Shown here: positions 34,046-45,941 of the stretch, piece after piece
How positions within the stretch are numbered: the stretch's first letter is position 1
How the letters are laid out: the number at the start of each line of letters is the position of its first letter
Origin: Loripinus fragilis
Taxonomy: Eukaryota > Mollusca > Bivalvia > Lucinida > Lucinidae
Assembly: GCA_964019695.1 (NCBI GenBank)
Contig: OZ026516.1
Coordinates: 84,918,789 to 84,982,788, forward strand
Direction of reading: 5' to 3'
Length of the DNA stretch: 64,000 bases
Translations under genes and position numbers: made by a program
Notes under the pieces: model-generated
The model's database searches: none
What the model was told of the DNA's origin: nothing
Seen by the model: the letters and a program-made list of their open reading frames with translations, nothing else

Positions 34046-36879
34046 TTTGGTACGAAATGATTATACTCTATTTTTTTAACGAAAAAGTGGGTATAAATAT
34101 CAGTATTAAACATATTTTGCTTATTAGTTTTTGCAATGATGATAGATATCAAATTCTATGAGGTTATTGGCATATGTTTCTTCATGTTATTCTTTATAAC
34201 TGTAAAATGCCAATGCAAGTTGTATTCCAAATTAAATTTCCCCAAAACAGATGTCTAGTGACTTCTTGGAAACACAGGCATTCACCATATTAGAGCACCT
34301 GATGATTTGATTGTGTTCATAGTTTTCCAACAGTTTGGGGTCATTTCTTAGTATTTTGAGTAAATGCGTCCTGAAATGGTTATCTAATATGTACATTTAC
34401 TAGCATAATCAATTAGTTTAACATCTCCGATTCGCTTGATGTATATAAGATCCTGAGGTAGTTAACTCGCCTGTTCTAGTGTAGAATCTATCTGTTAACC
34501 ATGACAATTTGCTGACACAGGGATTGATTGCATATTGGGTAGGTGACTAAAATTAATGTATACATCTACTGCTCGTAGATACAAGTGCAATATATCAGAT
34601 TGGATAGCACTTGTAACTGGTGACATACTCGAAATGTGTAGTTTCAATATGGCATTACTCTTGAAATAAAACTGAACTACTTTCCTTTCACTATATACAA
34701 GACAGTCCTAAAACAGTGATAGTCTTCACAAATATCTGCAAGGATATAGGTACAAGAGTGAGCAAGTTCATACTTAAAATGTTTTCTGTGAGCTGTTGTC
34801 AGCAATGTTGTTCACATTTTCGATGGTTTTGCATATATTTAAGACTATCACAGTAAGCCTAATTGAGTAAACCTTTTAAAACCAACAAGCAGACCTACTC
34901 ACTTTTCATAAGACATATATAAAACATGTACTATGGTTACAAATAGCAACAAAATCAAATAGTGCATAAACAAATCTAAAAACAAACTACCTTGTGAATA
35001 AAAAAAGGCAAAGAAATCAGCCGCGTGTGACACTACTTTTTAAACATTCAGTTTAATCTCTGAGTTCCAGAGATGCAAACCATATTAGTGAATTTTGAGA
35101 GTCATGCTTTTGTTTTATGCTTCAGAAAAAAGTCAACTGATCTTTAAAATACTGTATCACTAACGTTCGAATGATTTGTTGTTCATGTTACCATGAAATA
35201 TGTTCAGATGTTTTACAAGACTGCTACATGGCTCAGGTAACCTTACCTCAACCAACATTAGTCTAAGATAATTAACAAGCAGAATAGTTTCTATCAGAAT
35301 TGCTGCAGAATTTATAATAAGATAATCATCATTACAGTATGATATGAAATCTAGTTCAACAAAACATAGAGAATTTTAATGGGGACAGATGATAAATTAA
35401 TTTTATAATGTAATTGTCAACAGTGAAAAGTGAAAATTAAAAGAATTCAGCATACAAGGAAAATCTTTAATACTATATCTATGTAACACCCTATATTTGG
35501 ACATAAACCATGCTGGTTCTGTACTACGAAAGCTTTGGTTGATGTTATATTTGCAATCTTCAAAAACTTATCCCTGCTCAAGAAGACACTCAGCACTACC
35601 CCTGCCTTAATTCTTGCCTTGCCACTAGATGTTTGAAGTATTGCTATGCTATTTTAAGTAAATTATTGATATTTAGTAAATATTTAAATCATGATGTTGA
35701 TTGCATGTTTATCGTTATGTACCATTGGTAGAAATCTGAAAACTGCAACATGAATGTAAAAGAGCCAAGCATATTGCAAAAAGTAATTGAGTAAGACCAG
35801 AAAATGCCACATTCACATATTGCAGACCAACCCATGGCACTCTTTTAAATTAAGTCTTATATAGAATAAAATGTGTGTAGTATATGTGAGCGAATTGGGG
35901 AGAGCAGACCCAAATTTTATATAAGCCTTACAACAATTTACTACCTTTATCCATTTATGTAAGGCACATTTCGTTACCTACGTTACATCCTTTATATATG
36001 TGCAGAAATTTTAGATCCATTATTGTTAATATAGTTTTATTTTGATTTCATTATGAAAGATATTTTGCCATTCCAATGCAGTGTAAATAGAAAAATGAAT
36101 CTGTAAGCAGCTATGCATTACATGCTGGAGCTGGTAAAAATCACATACTAATTAGCATATTTAAATATTTACTTGATTTCACTTCATTGCAAGTTAAAAG
36201 TTATAAACAACTTCAAATATATGAAAATGAACATTTTCAATTAGAGTATAGATCAACATAATGTATATTTCAGGTCAGGTATCACGGTTTATTTTAATAC
36301 ATGTAATTTGTAAAGTCATTATATGCAATTTAGTATAAAAATGTAACATAAGTATCGCTGGCAAGCTGAAATACATATCACAGATGTATGAAATTGATTT
36401 TATGTCTGTTTTAAACATTTAATGCTTAAACTGTTTTACTAATACTATTAAAATAAATCAACATTAGCCTTGTATTGTGTGTACTGTTATTTTCAATGTC
36501 AGTAGGGTAACGTTGATTACAGGTGATTTATAGAAATATTATCACAGAAAAGTTATTAAGTAATGGGTTTCTAAGGCCCATAGATGTACGAAACTGAAAT
36601 AGTTTTAATTTCTGAGAGGTGCAGCAAACTCTCCAAGTAGCCCATATATCTCAGTTAAGCCCAAATGAGGGAGAATTTCCATCATAATTGCACAAAACTT
36701 ACGATGTTTGCCTTTGTAAAATCCATAAAAGAATGCTACCAAAGGGGTTCCTTTAATAATAAACATGTTAATTTAAGCCTTCGGAAAGACTTCTATCCTT
36801 TTTAGAGTTTGAAAAACATCTTGTTGTTGGACCAGACAAAAAAAAGAAACACAGTTTGTACAAATGCTCTGATTATTGC
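34046..36879. other. No recognised gene (2.8 kb)
   Basis: AT-rich. Scattered GTTAC-type motifs (35968, 35980, 36343, 36508) recall the X1/X2 subterminal sequence, but I could not establish inverted arms. No exon supported. Confidence 0.35.
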
Positions 36880-38350
36880 ACTTGATGACCTTTGACCCCA
36901 TTTTAAAGCCAACTTATGAACACTTAGTTATAAAAAACATTTTCTCAATGTTTTTCAGACTTATAACTATAAGCATACAAAATTTGGCTTGAAATGAAAT
37001 ATGTTAACATATAAAAAGATAAAGTTGTTTTACAGTAGTATATATTTTCTCATTTTTGCACTCGATGACCTTTGACCTAATTTCTGGCCTTCATATGCAA
37101 ATTCAGACTTGGCATCCACCCCTAAGGCTTTGTATACATGCCAAATATTATGTTGAAAGTGGTCTAACAAATGTACTAAAAAATGCCAACAAAACCAAAA
37201 ATATGCATCTTTTTCTTATTCGGATTGCCAACTAGTATAAAAAACTTTGAAATTGACATGTTAATAATGTTTGACCTTCTGACCTTGCCCCAAGGTCACC
37301 AGTTTGATTCCAGGATGAAAATGTTATTTGCATTCTGTTCTGCTCATCATTTTGGTCGTTTTGATATGCCACATGACCATGTTCGAAATTTTTTTGACCC
37401 CCTGGACACCCCATGTGCCCCAAAGTCCCACCGCTGGGGCATGACCCAGGCGACAGAATAAAAATCCTCTCTGATATGTTATGTATCTTTCATTTGTGAG
37501 AACACACACAAAGTTTGGTATAAAAATCTTTGAAATTGACATGGTAACCGGAATTTAATTATATTTGACCTTTGACCTCACCCCATGGTCACCAGTTTGA
37601 CCCTAGGATAAAAATTTTACTTGCATTCTGGTCTGTTTGTCATCCTCGTTGATTTGATATGCCACATGACCATGTTTGAAAATTACTTTTTTTGACCACC
37701 TGGGAACCCCCAGCGCCCCAAAGTCCCTCCCCTGGGGCATGACCCACGCTGCATAATAACAAAAATCCTGATTGATATGTTTTGTATCTTTCATTTGTGA
37801 GAACACACACAGAGTTTGGAATAAAAATCTTTGAAATTGACTTTGTAATTGAAATTGAATGATATTTGAACTTTTGACCCCTCCCCAGGGCCCCAGGGGC
37901 GGGGCAAAAAAATTATGTTGCGCCCCCCATTTATGTAAATAGTTCACACACCAAATTTGGTTGAATTTCGTCCAATGGTTTAGGAGGAGATAGCATAATG
38001 GACAGACAGCAGGACGGAATTCGATTTTGGCCCTAAGTACCCCCAAGTCCCACCCCTAGGGCATAACCCAGGCGACAGAATAAAAAACCCGTCTGATATG
38101 TTTTGTATCTTTCATTTGTCAGAACACACACAAAGTTTGGAATAAAATCATAGAAATTGACTTTGTAATTGAAATTAAATGATATTTGACCTTTTGACCA
38201 CTCCCCAGGGCCCCAGGGGGCGGGGCCAAAAAAATTTACGTTGCGCGCCCCATTCATGTGAGTAACTCACACACCAAATTTGGTTGAATTTCGTCCAATG
38301 GTTTAGGAGGAGATAGCATAACGGACGGACGGACAGACGGACGGACGGTC
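36880..38350. repeat. Tandem array, units of about 300 bp, ending in GACGGACGG
   Basis: GGGGCATGACCCAGGCGACAGAATAAAAATCC (variants) recurs near 37436, 37734 and 38058. It is followed by TGATATGTTTTGTATCTTTCATTTGTGAGAACACACACA, AAGTTTGG-ATAAAA and TTTGACCTTTTGACC. The last units carry ACACCAAATTTGGTTGAATTTCG and TTTAGGAGGAGATAGCATAA, then the GACGGACGGACAGACGG run at 38320-38350. The many open frames on both strands are periodic shadows. Confidence 0.85.
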
Positions 38351-38584
38351 GAAGGCGATAACAATATCCCCTTCGCTTTTTTAAAACGCGTGGGGATAAT
38401 TAGAGACTGGGGACTATTTCTGTATATTTCTGTCAAGATGCAGTTTTTCGCATTTCTTTCTTTCCCGAATTCTAACAACATTAAGATGGTTATCGTTTAT
38501 TTTTTACGATTGAGCATTTAAACATTTTGAATTGCACATTATCAATTGCCGAAGCATTGTCACGAGTAAGGAAGGGAGTTGTCT

Positions 38585-38720
38585 ATTTGCATGCTGGGTA
38601 ATTTTTCACGCTTTTGTTGTCGAGTGCTGACTTATTTCAAAATTATCTTTTTAAAGTTTTCCTTGAGTGTCAAATGGTTTAGATCAAGATCAGGACTACT
38701 ATTTACACATGTTATCTGTA
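38585..38720. repeat. Fragment of the GCATGCAAAG repeat family
   Basis: TATTTGCATGCTGGGTAATTTT, TTGTTGTCGAGTGCTGA, TGGTTTAGATCAAGATCAGG, the same order as at 15325 and 60800 (opposite strand for some blocks). Confidence 0.5.
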
Positions 38721-39254
38721 GACGACAAACGTCGCCACTAGCAAGGAAAGATACACCAATTGCCCCTCCCAATTAAAGAGGTAAATTTTTTTAGCAATAA
38801 TACTGGTACCACTCATTATGACTCTCTCCAGGGGTCATACTGGGCAGATCAAAAGGACAGTCATAACGAGATGATTATGACTTCCTAACAGGGGCAATAA
38901 AGTGGTCCCATGAAGGGACTAGGTATTTTATGATAAAATATTGATCTTTATCTAATGAATAAAATTGTGTTTTTGTGCCCCTTTAAAGTGAATTACTGAA
39001 ACTGTCCCCTATCAGCTAATTCTTTAATTCTTTAATGATCTCTTTTAGACAATAATATATGTCTTTAAATACATGAAGACGTTTATACAATATATTTTGA
39101 ATGCAAATTTTCACGCAGCACAGCACAAACAAAAGTCGTGGTGGATCTTTTTCATCATTATTTTCCCATTCGCGGTTCAAACAAATAAATATAACCATAA
39201 AATCTTTTTCTATAGATTTGAAAAGTACAGTGGCTTTCATTACAGTATGGCGTT
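38721..39254. other. No recognised gene
   Basis: Short imperfect open frames only; no exon or repeat assigned. Confidence 0.3.
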
Positions 39255-39259
39255 ACCTT

Positions 39260-39500
39260 AACCCTTTTCCCGCCATTTGCGACAATTGTTGTCTGCTTTC
39301 TCACCTGCCTATGTACTTTGGTGGCCTATATTGCATACAATATGGATCCAGATCAGACTGCTCCCTAAGGAGCAGTCTGATCAGGCTTCATAATGTTTGC
39401 TTCCATCGTGACAATTTTCTGGAGTGAACTTGAATATATGCAGCAGACGAAATAACCAGACGACATATTTAGAAGAAAATTATTGACAGGAGAAGGGTTA
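39260..39500. repeat. Palindromic repeat with GATCAGACTGCTCC hairpin
   Basis: CCCTTTTCCCGCCATTTGCGACAATTGTTGTCTGC on the left, the perfect hairpin CAGATCAGACTGCTCC / GGAGCAGTCTGATC at 39352-39382, and GCAGCAGACGAAATA ... GGAGAAGGGTTAA on the right. Confidence 0.7.
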
Positions 39501-40029
39501 ATAATGTGTTTTATTGTTTGAAAGATAAAAGCGGAAAAGACAAAGATATAATTAAGATATTTTCTGTTTTATGATCTTGTTGGAACTGAGCCAGTTTCTT
39601 TTTTGGGGTTTTCCTGTATTTATTTAGAACTGAGAGGCACGCACAATGTATACCCTCACCCGATGCCCTTAATGTTTTCATATAAAACATAGTTTTTACC
39701 TCACGCACCACCTTGTGGGGAGGGGGTGCATTGAGCCCCAAGGTTCGAAGTCGCCAAGCGAATGTCAACCCTATCCCCCAGCAAAAACAGCATTTTCTTT
39801 ATCTAAAGTTGTCCTAGTTTATGATCTCTAGTCCGACCTTTGGGCATGTCTCCAAGCTGTTGAGTGGAAGCCAGCCATGAATGGCACCAATTGTCCATAT
39901 AAAAATGCTTTCTAATAAATTGTTGGTGAGGTATATCTGCACAAGTCAGACTTCTTAAAGGGGTCCTAGGTGTTGACCAGAACCCAAATCCAGCCCTCAA
40001 AACCAAAGCGTGCAGTAAAACTTGTAAAA

Positions 40030-40870
40030 CCCAACCTTTGCACAAAATTTCATAATCCTAAATCAAGTAGTTGCTGAGAAAATTTTGATGAAATATGTCC
40101 ATACGCGTTATATATAGGAGTGACAGATGTGAAAGATAAATATTTGAAAAAAGAGGCAAAATGAGGATTAGCATCTTAATTTTCATTTACACAATACACG
40201 TTGCCTACCTGAAAGTGTACTAAAAATTTCATAAGCCTAAATCTGACGAAAAATGTCCATAATTATGTGTTATATAGGAGTGACAGAAGTAAAAATTAAA
40301 AATTTGAAAAAAAGAAGGCAAAATGAGGGTTAGCAACTTCATTTTCATATACACAATACACTTTGCCTACCTGAATGTTTACACAAATTTCATAATTTTA
40401 AAGCACGTAGTTGCTGAGAAAACTTTGACAAAAAATGTACATGTGCGTTATATAGGAGTGACAGAAGGAAAAAATGAAAATTTGAAAAAGAAGACAAAAT
40501 GACCTTTAGCATCTTTATTTTCATTTACACAATACACTAAGCTTACCCGAAGGTGTACGTACGCAAAATTTGAAAACACTGGCTCCAAAGTGAGCTGAGA
40601 AATCTGCGACAGAAATTTTCATTAAAGAGAAAGAAAAATGAACAAATAAAGAGACTGAAAAGCAATATATGGCTGTTTTTTTTATACAACTCATCACTAT
40701 CAAGCTTTGTACCAAATTTTAGAATCCTAAGTAGAGTAGTTGCTGAGAAATCTTTGACTAGGAGAGAAAGAAAAATGAACATATAAAGAGATTGATAAGC
40801 AATATGTGGCGTTTTTGTTACACAATACAACTCGTCACTATAAAGCCAGAATCCTAAGTCAAAACTTTGA
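40030..40870. repeat. Degenerate tandem array, five to six units of 150-180 bp
   Basis: TTCATAATCCTAAATCAAGTAGTTGCTGAGAAAA and variants recur near 40048, 40228, 40389, 40565, 40716 and 40849. They are separated by TTATATAGGAGTGACAGA, AATTTGAAAAAAGA-GGCAAAATGA and TTTTCATTTACACAATACAC. Noncoding. Confidence 0.75.
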
Positions 40871-41094
40871 CAGAAGAAAAGTTTACAAACAGACAGACAA
40901 ACATAGTTACAGAACAGGCAAAAACTATATACCCCCTATAAAATATACTTGATCTGGGTCAACAATGTTAACATAGTGTGCCTGCCTACATTAGCATATT
41001 ATATTACCAAATAATACAGGGGACGGCTTGGGCGGGGACCCTTTTGATGCATTTTTTCTACTAATTTATTTATTATATTTAACTGGTGCTTCAA

Positions 41095-41285
41095 AAGTAA
41101 ACGTTTTGCACGCTCGGATATCTATCAAGTTTTTGCTTCTTATGTTGTTCATTATGCTGCCTGCTGCATTTTTCAGGCTAAACGCCATCAGGAAATTCTT
41201 TCGTGAACAGGTCTGGATATAGATCAGGTTCTTCGTGTTATGGAGGCCTGATCTGGATCGAAACCGTTTGCAAAAGTTATCTGAA
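41095..41285. repeat. Fragment of the GCATGCAAAG repeat family
   Basis: GTAAACGTTTTGCACGCTCGG on the left and GGCCTGATCTGGATCGAAACCGTTTGCAAA on the right, as in the other family members. Confidence 0.45.
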
Positions 41286-41661
41286 GAGACAAACTATCCT
41301 TTTGAAAAATGAAAGAGTCGAAAAAAAAGAGTAAAGTTTGTGTCTGGAGTCGTATTTATTTGAAAATATGACTGGTAGGATTATTTTCATTATATTTATG
41401 GATTTCTCGCATACTCAGTGAAGCAAGTAACACTCATCAAACCTCCGAGTAAGAATTTCCGAGGCTTGTACATATGTTTTTCTATGTCTGTTTTGTATTT
41501 TCTCATTGTATCTGTTTATCAATGCTCCACGGGGAATCTTGCATTTTATATATTTGTACTACCTTAAGTAAAACTAAACTTTGTCCTGAATACATATACA
41601 ACATTGTCATTGAACTCGCATCCAGCAAATACTGTCGTGCCTTTGTTGACAACATAACATA

Positions 41662-44600
41662 ATGAGTGATGACATTGATACATATAGGGTGCGAATAGGT
41701 TTACATTATTGTCGACAGACTAAGGCTAAAGGCATAAAACGACTTTCTGTCTTTGAACTTCTAATCGTTATATCTTTGCTACTTTTAAAATGTGGTGATG
41801 TTGAAACAAATCCAGGCCCTGATATAGACATTTCTCTGTCTTCTGCAAATTCTTCCTCTGTAACTGACCCAGAGAAAGAGATTATTAAAAGCAAGTTTTC
41901 GGTTGTTCATTATAACGTCCAAAGTCTAGTTAATAAGGTAGAACTGATTGAAGGAGAATTACATGACTTTGATGTTATATGTCTGACTGAAACTTGGCTT
42001 GATATGCGTACTCTCAATGATGATTTAAAACTAAATGGTTTCAGAGTCCCATATAGACGTGATCGTCCAAGTGATAACCACGGAGGAATTTGTGTATATG
42101 TCAAGGAATCAATTTATTCCCAACATAGGCCCGATCTGGAAGTCAATGATGTTGAATGTCTGTGGATCGAGATATGTACTAAACACAGGAAATTTCTCCT
42201 AGGTACCTTTTATAGACCCCCTAATTCTCCACCTGGTTCTATGTTATCAATTGAAACTTCTATTGGTCTTGCTTTTGACACAACGATCAACGATGTCATT
42301 GTTGTTGGCGACTTCAACTTAGATATGCAAAAACTTACTTCAAGTAGGAAAATTGAAACTCTGTGTCAGATGTACAATCTCTCTAATATAATTCCTGAAC
42401 CTACACATTTCACAGAATCATCATCTTCTCTAATTGATCTCTTTTTGGTACCAAACAAAAATCACATACTTCTTAGTGGTGTTGGCGAACCATTCCTTGA
42501 TCAAAATATTAGGTTTCATTGCCCAATATATTGTGTACTTAACCTTGATAAAACAATTACCCACGAATATGAAAGAGAAATTTGGCTGTATGATAAGGGA
42601 AATTACAATTCGCTGACAAATGAGTTTTATAACACCAATTGGGATACATTTAAGAGCAATGATATCGACATATACACGTCAAATATAACAAAACATATCA
42701 TTAATACAGCAAAAAAGCATATTCCAAATAAAATAGTTAAAATTAGACAATCTGATCCAAAATGGTTAAATAGTAATATAAAAAGAGTACTGAGAAAGAA
42801 AAAACGGCTGTATGATAAATTTAAAAGCACAGGTAGAATAATTGATCATGAAAACTATAAAAACTACAGAAACTTTGTTACAAATGAAATCAGGAAATCC
42901 AAAAGAGCAGAACGCGATAAATTAGTTGAAAAACTCAAATCAAACAATAACTCACCCAAAGACTGGTGGAAGACATTGAAAGGGTTTATTAAGCCAGACC
43001 TCTCAGGCCCAATACCACCACTTTGCAAAGATGGAACAACATATGAGGAAAATATTGACAAAGCAAATTTGCTTTATGATTATTTCTCCAGTCAGACAGT
43101 CCTTGATGAAAGCCAATCTACTCTCCCCCCATTTACTTCTAGAAATAGACATTCACTGGAATCAATACACACAAATCCACACGAAGTAGAAGAAACTTTA
43201 AATTCACTTTCAGTGGGTAAAGCTGCAGGCCCTGATGGTATGAACAATAGACTTTTAAAGCAAATTTCAACACCATTGTCCAACCCCTTAAGTGATCTAT
43301 TCAATTCTTCTTTAGAACATGGTAAAGTTCCAACTACTTGGAAAGAGGCCAATATCACACCTATATTTAAAAAGAATGACCCATCAGAAATATCAAATTA
43401 TCGACCAATCTCACTTCTAAATACGATAGGCAAAGTAATGGAAAAAATTGTTCATAAACATGTTTTTAACTTTTTCAAAGACAACAATGTTATAACAACT
43501 TTACAGTCTGGTTTTGTACCTGGCGATTCAACTACCAATCAACTTCTGGACATATATAATACGTTCTGTAAAGCACTTGACGAGGGAAAAGAGGTTCGTG
43601 CTGTGTTTTGTGATGTTAGCAAAGCCTTTGATAGAGTTTGGCACAAAGGCTTACTATTCAAACTTAATTCTGTTGGAATAAATGGTGCACTGCTACAATG
43701 GTTTACTGATTATCTCAAAGACAGAAAACAACGTGCTGTTCTACCAGGGGTCTCATCTGACTGGTGTTTTATAAAGGCTGGTGTGCCACAGGGATCTATT
43801 CTTGGCCCTTTATTGTTTTTAGTGTTGATTAATGATATTGTAGAAGAAATAAACTCATCTATCAGGCTTTTTGCCGATGATACCAGTCTTTACATAATTG
43901 TTGATGATCCTCTTGACGCTGCCATCCAATTAAATGCTGACCTTTCAAGAATCGATACGTGGGCTTCCATGTGGCTTGTAACCTTTAATCCTTCCAAATC
44001 TGAATCATTGATCTTTTCCAGGAAAGTAAATAAACCATACCACCCACCTATTTATATGAACTATCAGCAAGTTAATGAAGTAAACTCGCATAAACACCTA
44101 GGTATATATCTGTCTAGAGATTGTACATGGCACGAACATATCGAGCACATAAAGGCCAAGGCCTGGCAAAGAGTACACGTCATGCGTCGCCTGAAATTCA
44201 TTCTAGACAGAAAATCATTACAGACTATTTATTTCGCGTTCATTAGACCCCTTCTCGAATATGCCGATGTTGTCTGGGACAATTGCACAAAGTATGAATC
44301 CAACGAGCTTGAAAAAATTCAAAACGAAGCTGCACGCATTGTGACAGGTGCCACTAAATTAGTGTCCATTAATCCTTTACTTACTGAAACACGTTGGGAA
44401 ACTCTTTCATCGCGACGAACAAAGCACAAGCTCACACTCTTTTATAAAATGAAAAATAATCTGTGTCCACCTTACCTTGCTAGCTTAGTTCCAAATAACG
44501 TAGGAGACGTTTCAAGGTACAACTTAAGAAATGTCCAAGACTCGCAAACTGTACATGCAAATACACAGCTTTACTTCAACTCGTTCCTTCCATGTGTTAT

Positions 44601-44664
44601 CAGAGAATGGAATGCCAAGAGAATTGAGCTCCATGGATTGCTTTGCCAATCAATTAAATTCTGA
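41662..44664 (+). CDS. LINE ORF: 2A peptide + EEP endonuclease + reverse transcriptase (CR1/L2-like)
   Basis: A 1000-codon frame for a non-LTR retrotransposon polyprotein. Residues 27-53 are a hydrophobic leader ending LLKCGDVETNPGP, a 2A ribosome-skipping motif; separation would fall between Gly52 and Pro53. An exonuclease-endonuclease-phosphatase domain follows (VVHYNVQSL 81-89, LTETWLD 108-114, GTFYRPP 181-187, VVGDFNLDM 214-222). The motif that normally reads SDH reads RFH at 284-286, so a catalytic Asp is probably lost. Reverse transcriptase motifs run from about 517: GKAAGPDGM, NYRPISLL (579-586), LQSGFVPG, FCDVSKAFDRVW (649-660), GVPQGSILGP (707-716), FADD (737-740). The two metal-binding Asp sites are D651 and D739-D740. 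The stop at 44662 is premature; the C-terminal part continues in another frame. No RNase H or ORF1 was seen. CR1/L2 placement is by overall look, not phylogeny. Confidence 0.93.
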   Translation: MSDDIDTYRVRIGLHYCRQTKAKGIKRLSVFELLIVISLLLLKCGDVETNPGPDIDISLSSANSSSVTDPEKEIIKSKFSVVHYNVQSLVNKVELIEGELHDFDVICLTETWLDMRTLNDDLKLNGFRVPYRRDRPSDNHGGICVYVKESIYSQHRPDLEVNDVECLWIEICTKHRKFLLGTFYRPPNSPPGSMLSIETSIGLAFDTTINDVIVVGDFNLDMQKLTSSRKIETLCQMYNLSNIIPEPTHFTESSSSLIDLFLVPNKNHILLSGVGEPFLDQNIRFHCPIYCVLNLDKTITHEYEREIWLYDKGNYNSLTNEFYNTNWDTFKSNDIDIYTSNITKHIINTAKKHIPNKIVKIRQSDPKWLNSNIKRVLRKKKRLYDKFKSTGRIIDHENYKNYRNFVTNEIRKSKRAERDKLVEKLKSNNNSPKDWWKTLKGFIKPDLSGPIPPLCKDGTTYEENIDKANLLYDYFSSQTVLDESQSTLPPFTSRNRHSLESIHTNPHEVEETLNSLSVGKAAGPDGMNNRLLKQISTPLSNPLSDLFNSSLEHGKVPTTWKEANITPIFKKNDPSEISNYRPISLLNTIGKVMEKIVHKHVFNFFKDNNVITTLQSGFVPGDSTTNQLLDIYNTFCKALDEGKEVRAVFCDVSKAFDRVWHKGLLFKLNSVGINGALLQWFTDYLKDRKQRAVLPGVSSDWCFIKAGVPQGSILGPLLFLVLINDIVEEINSSIRLFADDTSLYIIVDDPLDAAIQLNADLSRIDTWASMWLVTFNPSKSESLIFSRKVNKPYHPPIYMNYQQVNEVNSHKHLGIYLSRDCTWHEHIEHIKAKAWQRVHVMRRLKFILDRKSLQTIYFAFIRPLLEYADVVWDNCTKYESNELEKIQNEAARIVTGATKLVSINPLLTETRWETLSSRRTKHKLTLFYKMKNNLCPPYLASLVPNNVGDVSRYNLRNVQDSQTVHANTQLYFNSFLPCVIREWNAKRIELHGLLCQSIKF

Positions 44665-45017
44665 TAACATCCCACCTCAAAAACAATATTTTCAAGGAAA
44701 TCGTCTTGCACAAATCTATCATACAAGACTGAGAACAGGCTGTAGTACCTTACGTCTCCATCTCTACTCAAAAAACATAATTGAAAATCCTTTGTGTAAC
44801 TGTGGTGAAATTGAAGACCCTTTCCACTTCTTCTTTGAATGTAACCAATACAATCTCATTCGAAGGGACATGCTTACATGTATATCTGCCATTTGTAACC
44901 CTAATTTAAACATTCTGTTACATGGAAACGACGGTCTTTCTGAAGAACAAAATCTCAATATCTTTACGGCTGTTCACAATTTTATTATAAAATCTAAGCG
45001 TTTCAGCCTAGCTTGAC
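44640..45017 (+). pseudogene. Frameshifted C-terminal tail of the LINE ORF
   Basis: From about 44618 a second frame carries on where the first departs: SSMDCFANQLNSDN, then LRTGCSTLRLHLY, the knuckle PLCNCGEIEDPFHFFFEC and TAVHNFIIKSKRF, with a stop at 45014-45016. The junction lies near 44608-44620, after REWNA. A small deletion is the simplest cause. The tail matches the knuckle-bearing end of the LINE remnant at 305-558. Confidence 0.85.
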
Positions 45018-45510
45018 TGACTTATATTTTAATATCATCCTTTTTGTCGTTTGTCCTTAAGTCTTAAGCAAAGACGCTCTCTCAGGCATATGTATTCTCC
45101 AACAACGTTCTTACCAAGGACAGTAAACATCTCCTACCCCCGTGGAGGTTGGTACTATGTATTATTTTGTTGTTGTTGTATTTATTTTGTTGTCTGTAAT
45201 GAGTACAGTGAATGTCGCTTGTTCTAATCAGACACATTTTGTGTATGTTTGGGACAAGCGCTACATTTATCTGTATACATTGGTTTACGTGACTAAATTA
45301 TTCTTAAGTTTAATGGCATAAAATTTGAAATTGCCGTTACATATCACAGTTACCATTTAGCGCATATTCGTCTAAAGGGATACAGTTCACAAAAGTCAAT
45401 AGACTTTCTTCTGAATCCCTTTTGTTAAAAATTGTAACTATTCATTTTAGTGCTTGTAATTTTTGCTACTGTGTATTTATACAAAGAAATAAAGTTTAAA
45501 CCAAATATAC
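45017..45510 (+). other. LINE 3' UTR
   Basis: AT/T-rich, with TTTTGTTGTTGTTG near 45165. It ends about 45508 with AAAGAAATAAAGTTTAAACC, resembling the end of the LINE remnant at 920-945. No clear target duplication; the 5' boundary upstream of 41662 was not located. Confidence 0.6.
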
Positions 45511-45744
45511 TTCGTACCGGGGGTATAATTAGTAACCGGTGCCAGAAGGAAATGTGAAGTACCAAGGGATTGGTCACATTCAGCAGAGTGATTACGTAAT
45601 CAGGGTTTATGGAAAGATGACTATCTTTTTTTCTTCTTCTTTAATCTCCCCGTAACATGATGTGCATGACTATCTCGACTGAACGGGTAATATTATGTCT
45701 GATTTGACCCTAACTATCAGAATGAGCCAGTATTTCTGGAAAGT

Positions 45745-45941
45745 GGGTTCATAGGGGTTCTCTTTGCTGATTTTATCTCATTTTCTTAAATATCCCATGG
45801 AAATGAAATAATTTGGTCTCACTGAGACCAAATTATTATCACTGAGACCAAATTATTTCATTTTCATATGATATTTAAAAACGGGGGATGGGGAGGGGGG
45901 TTCATGCCAACCCCCTAATGCCCCTCTGGATCCGCCACTGA
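45745..45941. mobile_element. Second CAGTGGCGGATCCAG MITE (one end lost)
   Basis: Reverse complement of the 22282-22536 element: TTTGCTGATTTTATCTCATTTTCTTAAATATCCCATG, GGTCTCACTGAGACC (hairpin, partly duplicated), and the terminus CTGGATCCGCCACTG at 45927-45941. The left terminal repeat is absent. Confidence 0.7.

Noticed and set aside
32130..36550. A third X-type element
   Set aside because: GTTAC motifs occur near 32230, 32385, 35980 and 36508, but inverted arms and the C-run termini could not be matched.
37183..38257. Protein-coding genes on both strands (frames up to 147 codons)
   Set aside because: The frames are periodic with the 300-bp tandem array and read the same repeat in different phases; no domain.
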